A stretch of 64,000 bases of DNA. Origin: CAINVV01 sp963663005. GTDB taxonomy: Bacteria; Bacteroidota; Bacteroidia; Bacteroidales; Prolixibacteraceae. Under the pieces are notes generated by a model. That model was not told the DNA's origin and did not search any database. It saw nothing but the letters and a program-made list of their open reading frames with translations. Below, in pieces: positions 25,845-34,294 of the stretch; within the stretch, counting starts at the first letter, position 1; the number at the start of each line of letters is the position of its first letter. The DNA is taken from positions 611,576 through 675,575 of the forward strand of contig CAXXHH010000014.1 in the NCBI GenBank assembly GCA_963663005.2, read 5' to 3'. The position numbers and the translations under genes were made by a program.

Positions 25845-28022
25845 ATGAGAACGCTGCTCTCAATCGTTTTCCTGATTCTTCTTACCACAACGGGTTTTGG
25901 AAAATCCAAACTCAAATCTGTGGAGTTGATTTACGACAAAAGCATCCCTCAACTCCAATTTTCAATAGATGAGATCAGGAAAGCCGGTCAGGCATCCGGG
26001 TTGGATTTTGCAGCTACTCCCGCACAGACCGTTGTGAAATTTGAACTGGACAAATCTTTGGAAAAGGAGGAGTTTCAAATTCATGTAAATGGGAACGTGC
26101 TGATGGTAAGGGGAGGCGATGCAAACGGACTCATGTACGCCGGACAGGAACTCGCTGAAAGTATTCAGGACGGGAAAGAGCTGCTTAAAATTGGCAACGT
26201 GAGCGAAAAGCCCTACATGCCCTACCGGGGAATCAAATTCAATTTTCCGCTCGACGCCCGTAATCCCAGTTATGACGATACCGGGGATGCCGCCCAGAAC
26301 AACATCCTGACCATGTGGGATTTTGATTTCTGGAAAAATTATTTGGACAATTTGGCTCGGTACCGCTATAACTTACTGACACTTTGGAGCCTTCACCCAT
26401 TCCCTTCCATGGTAAAAGTACCTGGATATGAAGACGTTGCCCTTAACGATGTATGTATCTATACAAACCCGATTACGCCAAAAATCGACAGGGATTGGGG
26501 CGGCGAAGATATCCAGAATCCTAAATATCTGAAGGTTATCAAAAAAATAACCATCGATGAGAAGATTGCTTTCTGGAAAAAGGTTTTCCAATATGCCGAT
26601 GACCGGGGCATTGAGATCCACCTCTATAACTGGAATGTCTATGCCATGAATGCGGAGGGGAAATATGGGATTCTGAGCAGACAGGATTGTGAGCAGACGA
26701 TAGATTACACCCGGAAAAGTGTGAAACAGTTTTTACTGAACTATCCCACCGTGAAGGGGATTGGAGTTACGGCCGGAGAACATATCATCAACAATTTAAA
26801 AGGAAAATATTCCATTGAAAACTGGTTATGGATGACCTTTGGTAAAGCTGTAATGGATGCTCAGGCAGTTAATCCGGAAGTGAAACCCACATTCATTTTC
26901 AGGCAACACCAAAGTGACCTCGACTTGATAAAATCAGCTTTTAAAGATTTCAGCGGGCCATTCGATACCGAATTCAAATATTCGAGGGCACGGATGTTCA
27001 GTAGTACAAAACCGCCCTGGTTCGACCATATTTACCGTGATCAGGTGGAAAAGTACAACATGAAAATTTGGATGAATGTTCGAAATGACGATATTTTCAA
27101 TTTCCGCTGGGGAAATCCGGAATATGCCGGTGAGTTTATCAAAAACATGCCCAGGCAACTGATGCGCGGCTATTTCTGGGGGCCGGACGGTTATATCTAT
27201 GGACGCGTTTTCAATAGCAAAAATGCAGATAAACTGCCTCGTTACGAAATTGAGAAACAGTGGTACCTCTTCATGATTTACGGTCGCGCAGGGTATAATC
27301 CAAACCTGCCCGGATCATTTTATGTCAACCGGATTAAGGCTCACTACCCGGGTGTAAACGGACAAAAACTTTATGAATCCTGGAAATCGACATCGGAGGT
27401 AATCTCCTGGGTAGATAAAATCCATTTCCGTCAGAATGATTCGGAATTTATAGCGGAAGGCTGTTTCGACATCAAGAAATTCCATAATGTCGATAATTTT
27501 TGCAGGACGCCCTGTATGCCGGAACAAGGAGTCACTTCCATCGGCGATTTTGTCATGAAGGGCAAGGTTGATGGGGAACTTACCCCATTTGATGTGGCCA
27601 TGAAACTGGATCAGGCTTCCGCGTCCCTTTTGAAGGCCGGATCAATAAAAAGCTCAGGAAATGCCGAATTGGAGCAAACGCTTGGCGACCTGATTGCAGT
27701 GGGGTACCTGGCAAAATACTACGCCTGCAAAGTCAGGGGTGCAACCTATCTTTCACAATACCGCTTTGCTGGCGCTGAGGCAAACAAAAGCAAAGCTGTT
27801 ACTGAACTTGAAAATGCTCTTTTGGCATGGAAAAACTATGCAAAAACGGCGACCACCTATTACAAACCGCAACTCCTGTCGCGAACACAGGAGCTGGATT
27901 GGGACGCACTGACAAGCAGCGTTGAACAGGATATTGCGATTGCCAAAGAAGCCAAAGTCGGTGAACCAGTCGAAGTTTCGGGCAGCAATGTTTTGTGGCG
28001 CCTGGACCGGAGATTCCAATAA
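25845..28022 (+). CDS. alpha-glucuronidase/GH20-clan-like enzyme, uncharacterised (copy 1)
   Basis: 725 residues with a signal peptide (MRTLLSIVFLILLTTTGFG). The first 120 residues form the small alpha/beta N-terminal domain seen in GH67 and GH20 proteins, ending with the phrase GGDANGLMYAGQELAESI. A TIM-barrel-like domain follows: PYRGIKFNFPLDARNP, YRYNLLTLWSLHPFP, then ADDRGIEIHLYNWNVY. GVTAGEHI could hold an acid residue. The C-terminal third is helical. It resembles the downstream protein in layout but diverges in sequence, so this is an old duplication or two relatives. By context it may cut uronic acid or hexosamine residues; I cannot assign a numbered GH family with confidence. Confidence 0.72.
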   Translation: MRTLLSIVFLILLTTTGFGKSKLKSVELIYDKSIPQLQFSIDEIRKAGQASGLDFAATPAQTVVKFELDKSLEKEEFQIHVNGNVLMVRGGDANGLMYAGQELAESIQDGKELLKIGNVSEKPYMPYRGIKFNFPLDARNPSYDDTGDAAQNNILTMWDFDFWKNYLDNLARYRYNLLTLWSLHPFPSMVKVPGYEDVALNDVCIYTNPITPKIDRDWGGEDIQNPKYLKVIKKITIDEKIAFWKKVFQYADDRGIEIHLYNWNVYAMNAEGKYGILSRQDCEQTIDYTRKSVKQFLLNYPTVKGIGVTAGEHIINNLKGKYSIENWLWMTFGKAVMDAQAVNPEVKPTFIFRQHQSDLDLIKSAFKDFSGPFDTEFKYSRARMFSSTKPPWFDHIYRDQVEKYNMKIWMNVRNDDIFNFRWGNPEYAGEFIKNMPRQLMRGYFWGPDGYIYGRVFNSKNADKLPRYEIEKQWYLFMIYGRAGYNPNLPGSFYVNRIKAHYPGVNGQKLYESWKSTSEVISWVDKIHFRQNDSEFIAEGCFDIKKFHNVDNFCRTPCMPEQGVTSIGDFVMKGKVDGELTPFDVAMKLDQASASLLKAGSIKSSGNAELEQTLGDLIAVGYLAKYYACKVRGATYLSQYRFAGAEANKSKAVTELENALLAWKNYAKTATTYYKPQLLSRTQELDWDALTSSVEQDIAIAKEAKVGEPVEVSGSNVLWRLDRRFQ

Positions 28023-28057
28023 AATTTTTGGGTGCAATACAGTCAAAACCTTCATTT

Positions 28058-30703
28058 ATGAGACGAGAACTACTCCATTTTAGAAAGATAAGACTCCATC
28101 TGCTGGCATTGCTCTTCACGATAGGGCCACTGTATTGCATAGGAGCCAACGCAGAACCCACGGTTTCGTTGGTAACTGAATCTGCTCCGGGAAATCCGGT
28201 TTTGCATGGATTGACAAAACTCACGGAAGCCCTGACGGCCAAACATATTGTCTTTGAAAGAGTCACGTCGGTCGATAATGCCAAAGGGAAACTGGTGATT
28301 GTAGCCGGTTTATATACCGGTAACAGTGTTGCCGCCCGTTTGCTGAAAGAGGCCAATCATCCTGTTCCGCAAACAGCAGAAGCACTAACAGTCTGGAAAA
28401 CTGTCGTACAGAAAAAGCAGGTTTGGGTGGTCAGCGGGTTCGACGACCGTGGATTAATGTACGCCCTACTTGATGTTGCTACCCAAATTGGCTGGAGTAC
28501 AAGCAGCAGGAACCCGTTGAGCGAAGTGAAAGAGATCACCGAAAAGCCAGACGTTTCCGAACGGGCGCTTTCGGTCTATACCATGAACCGCGCCTACTGG
28601 GAAAGCCGTTTTTACGATGAGAATTATTGGGCAAAGTACCTGGACATGCTTGCCGAAAACAGGTACAACATGTTTACAATCGTCTTCGGGTACGAAGCCA
28701 GCGGATTTATGGCGCCGGTTTACCCTTATTTCTTTGATGTGGAAGGATTCCCAGCCGTTAAAATACCGGCAATGAGTTCGGAGGAACAGAAACGGAACCT
28801 GGATGCGCTTAACCGTTTGATCCAGATGGCACACGATCGTGGCATCGGATTTACAGCGGGTATCTGGGATCATATTTTTCGTGGAGGCGTTCAGGAGGCT
28901 ACCAATCCGGGGGCTGCACCTTCAAATGTAAAGGTGTCAGGCCTTGATGGCGATAATCTGATTGCCTATACCAAAACGGCGTTGATGAAGTTCATTAAAG
29001 TATTTCCAGGCGTTGATGTCATCCAATTTCGCATGCACGATGAATCGGGACTGAAGCAGGGTGAACAGCAAGGATTTTGGAATAATATATTTCAATCGAT
29101 TAAGGAAAATTCCCCAAACGTCCGGTTTGTTTTACGCGCAAAAGGATTACCGGATGCCATCATTCAAGACGCCGTTAACTCAGGCGTAAACTTCAGCATT
29201 GGAACCAAATACTGGATGGAACAAATGGGCCTACCCTATCATCCGACCCACATTCCGAAACAAAACCAGCAGGAACGTCGCCACGGATATGCCGATTTGC
29301 TTCGTTATCCACAGCAATATAAAATGTACTGGCGACTGTGGAACGGCGGCACGAATCGCATTTTGCTGTGGGGCGATCCGGAGTATGCCAGGCGGTTTGC
29401 CGAAAGCACACACATTTACGAAAGCATCGGGTACGACGTGAACGAGCCACTGGCCACCAAAATGGCTTCGGAATCCCACAGTGCAAAACCCTTCGATTTA
29501 ATGAAGCCTCAGTATCGGTATTATACCTGGGAATTTGAACGCTACTGGCATTTCTATCAGGTTTTTGGCCGGTTGGGATACAATCCGCAGGCATCACCCG
29601 ATATATGGCAGAAAGAATTTGAAATACGGTTTGGCAAAAAGGCAGCCCCAGTCGTTGAATTGGCTCTTCATAAAGCCAGTATGATCTTGCCGCGCATCGT
29701 CGCTTCCTGTTATCCCTACAGCTATTTTCCCACCACAAGAGGTTGGGCCGAAAAACAACGACTGGGCGACCTGCCCCAATATGCCAAAGGCGAAAGAAGC
29801 GATCCTCAACAGTTTGCAAGCTTCGAAGAGGAGGCTCAGCTTTTAATTGAAAAAGGTGAATCGGCAAAAATACTTCCTTCGGTAAACAGCCGTTGGTTCG
29901 AACAAATGGCCGCAGATATCAATACCTTGATTACAAAGGCTGAAAAGTCAATCGGGTATGACAGGAATAAAGAGTTCAATTCGACCATTACAGATCTTAA
30001 AATATTGGCAAACCTGGCATCTTACCATTCGCGCAGAATTCCGGCGGCCGTAAGCTATTGCCTGTTCCTGCAAACAAAAGATGCAGCGGCTCTCGATGCG
30101 GCAATCGCTTACGAACAAAAAGCCATTGAGGCCTGGAAGCAAATTGTTGCTGCTGCGGGGGATGTGTACGCCGATAACTTATTGATGGGTCTCCAGGGCG
30201 GAGGTAATGACGGAGTCAAAACCGACCTTACCGGCCACTGGAAGACAGAACTGGTTGCCCTGGAGAAGGGACTGGACAGACTGAAAGATCAACGGAAAAG
30301 TCTTGGTGCTACTGGCGAAGTAAAACCGGCAATAACATATAACCCCGCGTTCAGTGGCGATTATGCCAGCCTGTTTCATGTTGTTCATCAACATATTCTC
30401 ATCGCGCCAGCCGGAAAACCACTAACGGTGAGTGCCAGAATAAGCAACGCGTCAGGTATTAAATGGGTCCGCTTGCGCTATCGGACAGTAAATCAGCGGG
30501 AAGATTATCAAACGTTGCCCATGGTAGAAACAGCCGAAAAAGGAGTTTATCAGACAACGGTTCCGGCCGATCAGATCAATCCAAAATGGGATTTCATGTA
30601 TTTTATTGAAATGATGGATACTAGCGGCAAAGGTGCGATATATCCGGATTTAAGTAAAGAAACGCCCTATGTGGTCGTGAAATTAGATAGGAGCGGAAGC
30701 TAG
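28058..30703 (+). CDS. alpha-glucuronidase/GH20-clan-like enzyme, uncharacterised (copy 2)
   Basis: 881 residues from the ATG at 28058; the frame is open to 27995 but that part overlaps the upstream gene and is not signal-like. The signal core is LHLLALLFTIGPLYCIGANA. The N-terminal alpha/beta domain ends GFDDRGLMYALLDVATQIGW, the usual linker into a GH67/GH20-type barrel. The barrel has LDMLAENRYNMFTIVFGY, AHDRGIGFTAGIWDH and DVIQFRMHDESG, the last a plausible acid site. A helical region follows. The final ~110 residues form a beta-sandwich (LTVSARISNASGIKWVRLRYR) that may bind carbohydrate. It starts 35 bp after copy 1. Confidence 0.72.
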   Translation: MRRELLHFRKIRLHLLALLFTIGPLYCIGANAEPTVSLVTESAPGNPVLHGLTKLTEALTAKHIVFERVTSVDNAKGKLVIVAGLYTGNSVAARLLKEANHPVPQTAEALTVWKTVVQKKQVWVVSGFDDRGLMYALLDVATQIGWSTSSRNPLSEVKEITEKPDVSERALSVYTMNRAYWESRFYDENYWAKYLDMLAENRYNMFTIVFGYEASGFMAPVYPYFFDVEGFPAVKIPAMSSEEQKRNLDALNRLIQMAHDRGIGFTAGIWDHIFRGGVQEATNPGAAPSNVKVSGLDGDNLIAYTKTALMKFIKVFPGVDVIQFRMHDESGLKQGEQQGFWNNIFQSIKENSPNVRFVLRAKGLPDAIIQDAVNSGVNFSIGTKYWMEQMGLPYHPTHIPKQNQQERRHGYADLLRYPQQYKMYWRLWNGGTNRILLWGDPEYARRFAESTHIYESIGYDVNEPLATKMASESHSAKPFDLMKPQYRYYTWEFERYWHFYQVFGRLGYNPQASPDIWQKEFEIRFGKKAAPVVELALHKASMILPRIVASCYPYSYFPTTRGWAEKQRLGDLPQYAKGERSDPQQFASFEEEAQLLIEKGESAKILPSVNSRWFEQMAADINTLITKAEKSIGYDRNKEFNSTITDLKILANLASYHSRRIPAAVSYCLFLQTKDAAALDAAIAYEQKAIEAWKQIVAAAGDVYADNLLMGLQGGGNDGVKTDLTGHWKTELVALEKGLDRLKDQRKSLGATGEVKPAITYNPAFSGDYASLFHVVHQHILIAPAGKPLTVSARISNASGIKWVRLRYRTVNQREDYQTLPMVETAEKGVYQTTVPADQINPKWDFMYFIEMMDTSGKGAIYPDLSKETPYVVVKLDRSGS

Positions 30704-30740
30704 CCTTCCTTTCCAATAATTTAGAACAAGCAAAAATAAT

Positions 30741-31934
30741 ATGGAACGTCGTACGTTTTTTTTCGGTCTGGGCTCCTTATCCGCCCTACAGTTTGCTTCT
30801 CCTTTAAAAGCGGCAACTTCAATCGGAAAATCCAATGAGAAGAACAGAACTCTGATGAAGGTCACGGATCTTCAGGTTCTTGAATTGCTGGGGAAAAACA
30901 AGTATCGTGCATATTATATAAAAGTTCTGACAGACAATGGCCTGGAAGGTTTGTACGGCCCAATAGATCCGGAAGCAGTACTGATGGTCAATTCCCTTTT
31001 CAGGAAACAGTTGATCGGACAGGATCCTCTGGCAATCGAAGATTTCTGGCAGCGGGTTTATACCAATAACCGCCATTCGCGCGGAAGCTATTATTCCATA
31101 GGCATCAGTACCATCGACAACGTACTATGGGACCTGAAAGGGAAATATCTGGATATGCCCGTATTCCGTCTTTTAGGAGGAGGATCGAGAACACAACTCC
31201 GGGCCTACGCAAGCTGCCTGGGATTTTCGCAAGAACCACAGGCTTTGCAGGAAAAGGCAAAGCAAATAAAAGCAGAGGGATATACGCAGCAAAAATGGTT
31301 TCTAAAAGGAGGTCCCGGAAACATGAACTCGGAGACCCTGGAAAATAATGTGGAAGTTGTTCGGTTGCTCCGCGAAGCTGCTGGAGACAAAATCGACCTC
31401 ATGTTCGATGCATCCTGCGCCTGGGATCTGTCGTTTGCAGTGGCCTGGTCCAAACGCGTGGAGAAATTTTTTCCAAGGTGGCTCGAAGAACCATTCCAGT
31501 CTGCCCGTCTGGAGAGCTTTAAGGAATTGGCGAATGAAACCTCTATCGCCCTCGCCACGGGTGAACATTTTTATGGCCGATGGGACGTTCAGGAATTTTT
31601 GAGCGAAAAAGCTGTACGTGTTGTCCAGGCCGATCCCGAATGGTGTGGCGGTGTGAGCGAGCTCGTCAAAATATGCAACATTGCTTCGGTTTACGGAGCC
31701 CAGGTAATCCCCCATGGGCATAGTATGCTGGCCGCCATGCATGTGATAGCAAGCCAGCCCGAAACTGTCTGTCCGTTGGCAGAGTTTCTGATCGATAAGA
31801 TGACAGGAACTTACCAATATTTCGACAAGAATCCGGTTGTTCCGGAAAATGGAATAATCAAACTTTCTGAACGTCCCGGCTTCGGTATCGAATTGGATGA
31901 ATCAAAGATTGAGAATAGTAAGATAATCTTCTGA
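30741..31934 (+). CDS. enolase-superfamily sugar-acid dehydratase-like protein with Tat-type signal
   Basis: 397 residues. The start MERRTFFFGLGS has a twin-arginine-like motif followed by a hydrophobic stretch and AxA (SPLKAA), so it may be exported, which is odd for a family that normally works in the cytoplasm. The lid domain is at about 35-160. The barrel carries MFDASCAWD and WLEEPFQ (metal ligands), ATGEHFYGRWD, QADPEWCGGVSE and IPHGHSML (catalytic His). The last motifs recall L-rhamnonate-dehydratase-like members. Likely reaction: abstraction of the alpha-proton of a sugar acid, followed by dehydration or epimerisation. It lies 37 bp after copy 2 of the glucuronidase-like enzyme, which suits a uronic or aldonic acid product. 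Confidence 0.85.
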   Translation: MERRTFFFGLGSLSALQFASPLKAATSIGKSNEKNRTLMKVTDLQVLELLGKNKYRAYYIKVLTDNGLEGLYGPIDPEAVLMVNSLFRKQLIGQDPLAIEDFWQRVYTNNRHSRGSYYSIGISTIDNVLWDLKGKYLDMPVFRLLGGGSRTQLRAYASCLGFSQEPQALQEKAKQIKAEGYTQQKWFLKGGPGNMNSETLENNVEVVRLLREAAGDKIDLMFDASCAWDLSFAVAWSKRVEKFFPRWLEEPFQSARLESFKELANETSIALATGEHFYGRWDVQEFLSEKAVRVVQADPEWCGGVSELVKICNIASVYGAQVIPHGHSMLAAMHVIASQPETVCPLAEFLIDKMTGTYQYFDKNPVVPENGIIKLSERPGFGIELDESKIENSKIIF

Positions 31935-31999
31935 TCAACTAAAAAAACAGAAATTTAAGTTATAAAATTTGATCCTATTACAACCATAATATCAACAAT

Positions 32000-32089
32000 A
32001 TGAAACGAGCATGTTCGACACACACAAACACGGATGAAAATTTCATTTGCGAGTTCCGGCCGGCCATTAAAAAAACAAATTATTTTCGG
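32000..32089 (+). repeat. repeated 90-bp leader element L1
   Basis: The 90 bases before the GH92 start at 32090 match the 90 bases before the GH43 start at 46710. Shared segments in the same order are AAACGAGCATG, ACACAA-CACGGAT, GCGAGTTCC, CGGC-ATTAAAAAA and ACAAATTATT-TCGG, with small offsets. An ATG at 32000 opens this stretch in frame with the GH92 gene, but conservation with a stretch that is not in frame as protein elsewhere argues it is untranslated leader. Confidence 0.7.
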
Positions 32090-34255
32090 ATGAAATGCCT
32101 ACGTAATTTCTACTCGCTGATTGGAATAGTTCTTTTTAGTGCCGGCTTGTCCGCGCAAACGATAAAGAAAGAACCGCTCGACTACGTCAATCCGAATATC
32201 GGAGGAATTGGTCATCTGCTGGTGGCAACCGATCCTGCTGTTCAGCTGCCGCAGGGAACTGTCCGGCTGTGCTCAAATCCATGGCCCGAAATCTACGACA
32301 GGTACCTGGCGGATAAGGTATTTAGCTTTTCAATCAGAGATGTTATAAGGTACGGCACAAAAACAATTCCGTCGTGGATTATGGCCACTACTGGAAAAAT
32401 CGAGGTTACACCGGGAAAGATGGCATCGAATTATGATCACGATTTTGAAACCGTAACGCCTTATTACGCATCACTGTTGCTGGAAGATTATGAAGTACGT
32501 GCAGAATATACCGCCGCTAACCAGGCCTCTTACTTCAGGTTTACCTTCCCGGAAAATCCGGAATCGCACATCTTGTTTGGCAGTAACGCAAAATTTAGTG
32601 TCCAAAACGAATCCACCGTCGTGGGAGAAGAGACGCTTGGCAGCCGCACTTATTTCTTCTACGCAAAATTCAGCAAACCCTTTAAATCATTTGGTTCCTG
32701 GAAAGACAAAGAAGCATTTCCCGGTATCACCACGCAAAGCGGAAATAACGTCGGCGTTTTTGCAAACTACTCCACATCAAAAGATGAACAGATTGGGGTG
32801 AAAATCGGGGTATCCAATGAAAGCATCGAACAGGCAAAACTGAACCTGGAAAAGGAGATTCCTGCCTGGAACTTTGATGAGACGAAAAATAGTGCGAAAA
32901 ACAAATGGAGGGAGTCTCTGGCAAAATTTAAAGTGGAGGGTGGAACGGATGCTCAGCTTTCTATTTTCTATACCGGTATCTATTTTTCGCTGGGAGGTGA
33001 TGCCCTTCTTGGCAGAATGAAACTCAGGGATGATAAATTGATCGAGAGGGCTCAAAAATATGCCGCCATGTCAAAAAGAGATTTATTTCCTCCTGTTTCC
33101 ACGATGGGCGGCATGTTCCAACACGGAAATATTGTCTTTATTGCGGACATATATCAGCGGGGTATCCGAAATTTCGATATCGGCAAGGCTTATGAGAATA
33201 TGAAAGCTGAGTTTTTGGAATCCACCAAACTACCCTGGAGAAAAGGTCCTGCTACCCAGCTCGATAGCTTCTATGTCAAAAATGGATTTTTCCCTGCCGT
33301 GCCATTAGGCGCCGCGGAATGGGTACCCGAAGTACATCCGTTTGAAAAAAGACAAAGTGTCACGGTAACTTTGCAGGCCGCCTACGAAAGTTGGTGTATT
33401 GCGCAAATAGCCAAGGATTTAAATAAGCCTGATGAGTATAGTTTCTTCATGAAACATGCGCATGACTATCAAAATGTCTTCAATACCCAGACAGGCTTTG
33501 TGGCTCCAAAAACTGCAGATGGCAAATGGATAGAACCTTTCAATCCAAAGCTTTCCGGAGGACAGGGTGGCAGGGATTATTTCGCTGAAATGAACAGTTG
33601 GATCTACACCTGGTATATTTCACACGATATCCAGGGGATAATCAATCTGATGGGTGGCAGGGAAAATTTCAATAATAAACTGGATGCTCTCTTTACGGAA
33701 CAATATCAGAAATCGAAATATGAATTTCTGGATCAATTCCCGGATCAGACAGGATTAATCGGAAATTATGCTCATGGAAATGAATTCTCACGTCAGATTC
33801 CCTATCTTTATAATTATTCAGGTGAACCCTGGAAAGCACAAAAGCGCATAAGAGACATCATGGATGTTTGGTATGGCGCCGGACCGTTGGGAATATGCGG
33901 TGACGAAGACACAGGACTCATGTCGCACTGGTACATATGCAGCGCAATGGGTATTTACTCCGACCCGATGATTCCAAATTATCCTGTCTGGCTGATCGGA
34001 AGTCCTATCTTCAAAAAATCGACCATCGATCTGGGTAACAAGAAAACGTTTGTGATCGAGGCAAAAAATGTCTCTGCACAAAACAAATACGTCCAGTCGG
34101 CCACGCTGAATGGCGAACCGCTAAACAAAACATGGTTCGACCATTCAACATTGCTGAAAGGTGGAATGCTCGTACTAACGATGGGTCCCAGACCGAATAA
34201 AAAATGGGGTAGCGCACCGGAAACAGTGCCTCCCTCAATGTCCAGAGCTGAATAA
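32090..34255 (+). CDS. GH92 family glycosidase (distinct divergent copy)
   Basis: 721 residues from the ATG at 32090. An upstream in-frame ATG at 32000 would add 30 polar residues encoded by the repeated leader; the signal peptide MKCLRNFYSLIGIVLFSAG starts at 32090. It opens YVNPNIGGIGHLLVATDPAVQLPQG, unlike both the canonical copy at 7901 and the pair at 11819 and 34295. The acid segment is HGNEFSRQIPYLYNY and the base segment is CGDEDTGLMSHWY, so the catalytic acids are kept although neighbouring residues differ from the other three. It ends KWGSAPETVPPSMS. The different pocket residues suggest a different linkage or substrate. Confidence 0.92.
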   Translation: MKCLRNFYSLIGIVLFSAGLSAQTIKKEPLDYVNPNIGGIGHLLVATDPAVQLPQGTVRLCSNPWPEIYDRYLADKVFSFSIRDVIRYGTKTIPSWIMATTGKIEVTPGKMASNYDHDFETVTPYYASLLLEDYEVRAEYTAANQASYFRFTFPENPESHILFGSNAKFSVQNESTVVGEETLGSRTYFFYAKFSKPFKSFGSWKDKEAFPGITTQSGNNVGVFANYSTSKDEQIGVKIGVSNESIEQAKLNLEKEIPAWNFDETKNSAKNKWRESLAKFKVEGGTDAQLSIFYTGIYFSLGGDALLGRMKLRDDKLIERAQKYAAMSKRDLFPPVSTMGGMFQHGNIVFIADIYQRGIRNFDIGKAYENMKAEFLESTKLPWRKGPATQLDSFYVKNGFFPAVPLGAAEWVPEVHPFEKRQSVTVTLQAAYESWCIAQIAKDLNKPDEYSFFMKHAHDYQNVFNTQTGFVAPKTADGKWIEPFNPKLSGGQGGRDYFAEMNSWIYTWYISHDIQGIINLMGGRENFNNKLDALFTEQYQKSKYEFLDQFPDQTGLIGNYAHGNEFSRQIPYLYNYSGEPWKAQKRIRDIMDVWYGAGPLGICGDEDTGLMSHWYICSAMGIYSDPMIPNYPVWLIGSPIFKKSTIDLGNKKTFVIEAKNVSAQNKYVQSATLNGEPLNKTWFDHSTLLKGGMLVLTMGPRPNKKWGSAPETVPPSMSRAE

Positions 34256-34294
34256 CAATAAAAGATAACTTTCTATTCCCTAATATCAACTTAA

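Noticed and set aside
29193..29867. Minus-strand open frame of 224 codons opposite the second glucuronidase-like gene
   Set aside because: Arg/Cys/Trp-rich composition typical of antisense reading; the sense gene is well supported.
32000..32089. N-terminal extension of the GH92 gene from the ATG at 32000
   Set aside because: The stretch is homologous to an untranslated leader before 46710, and a proper signal peptide starts at 32090.
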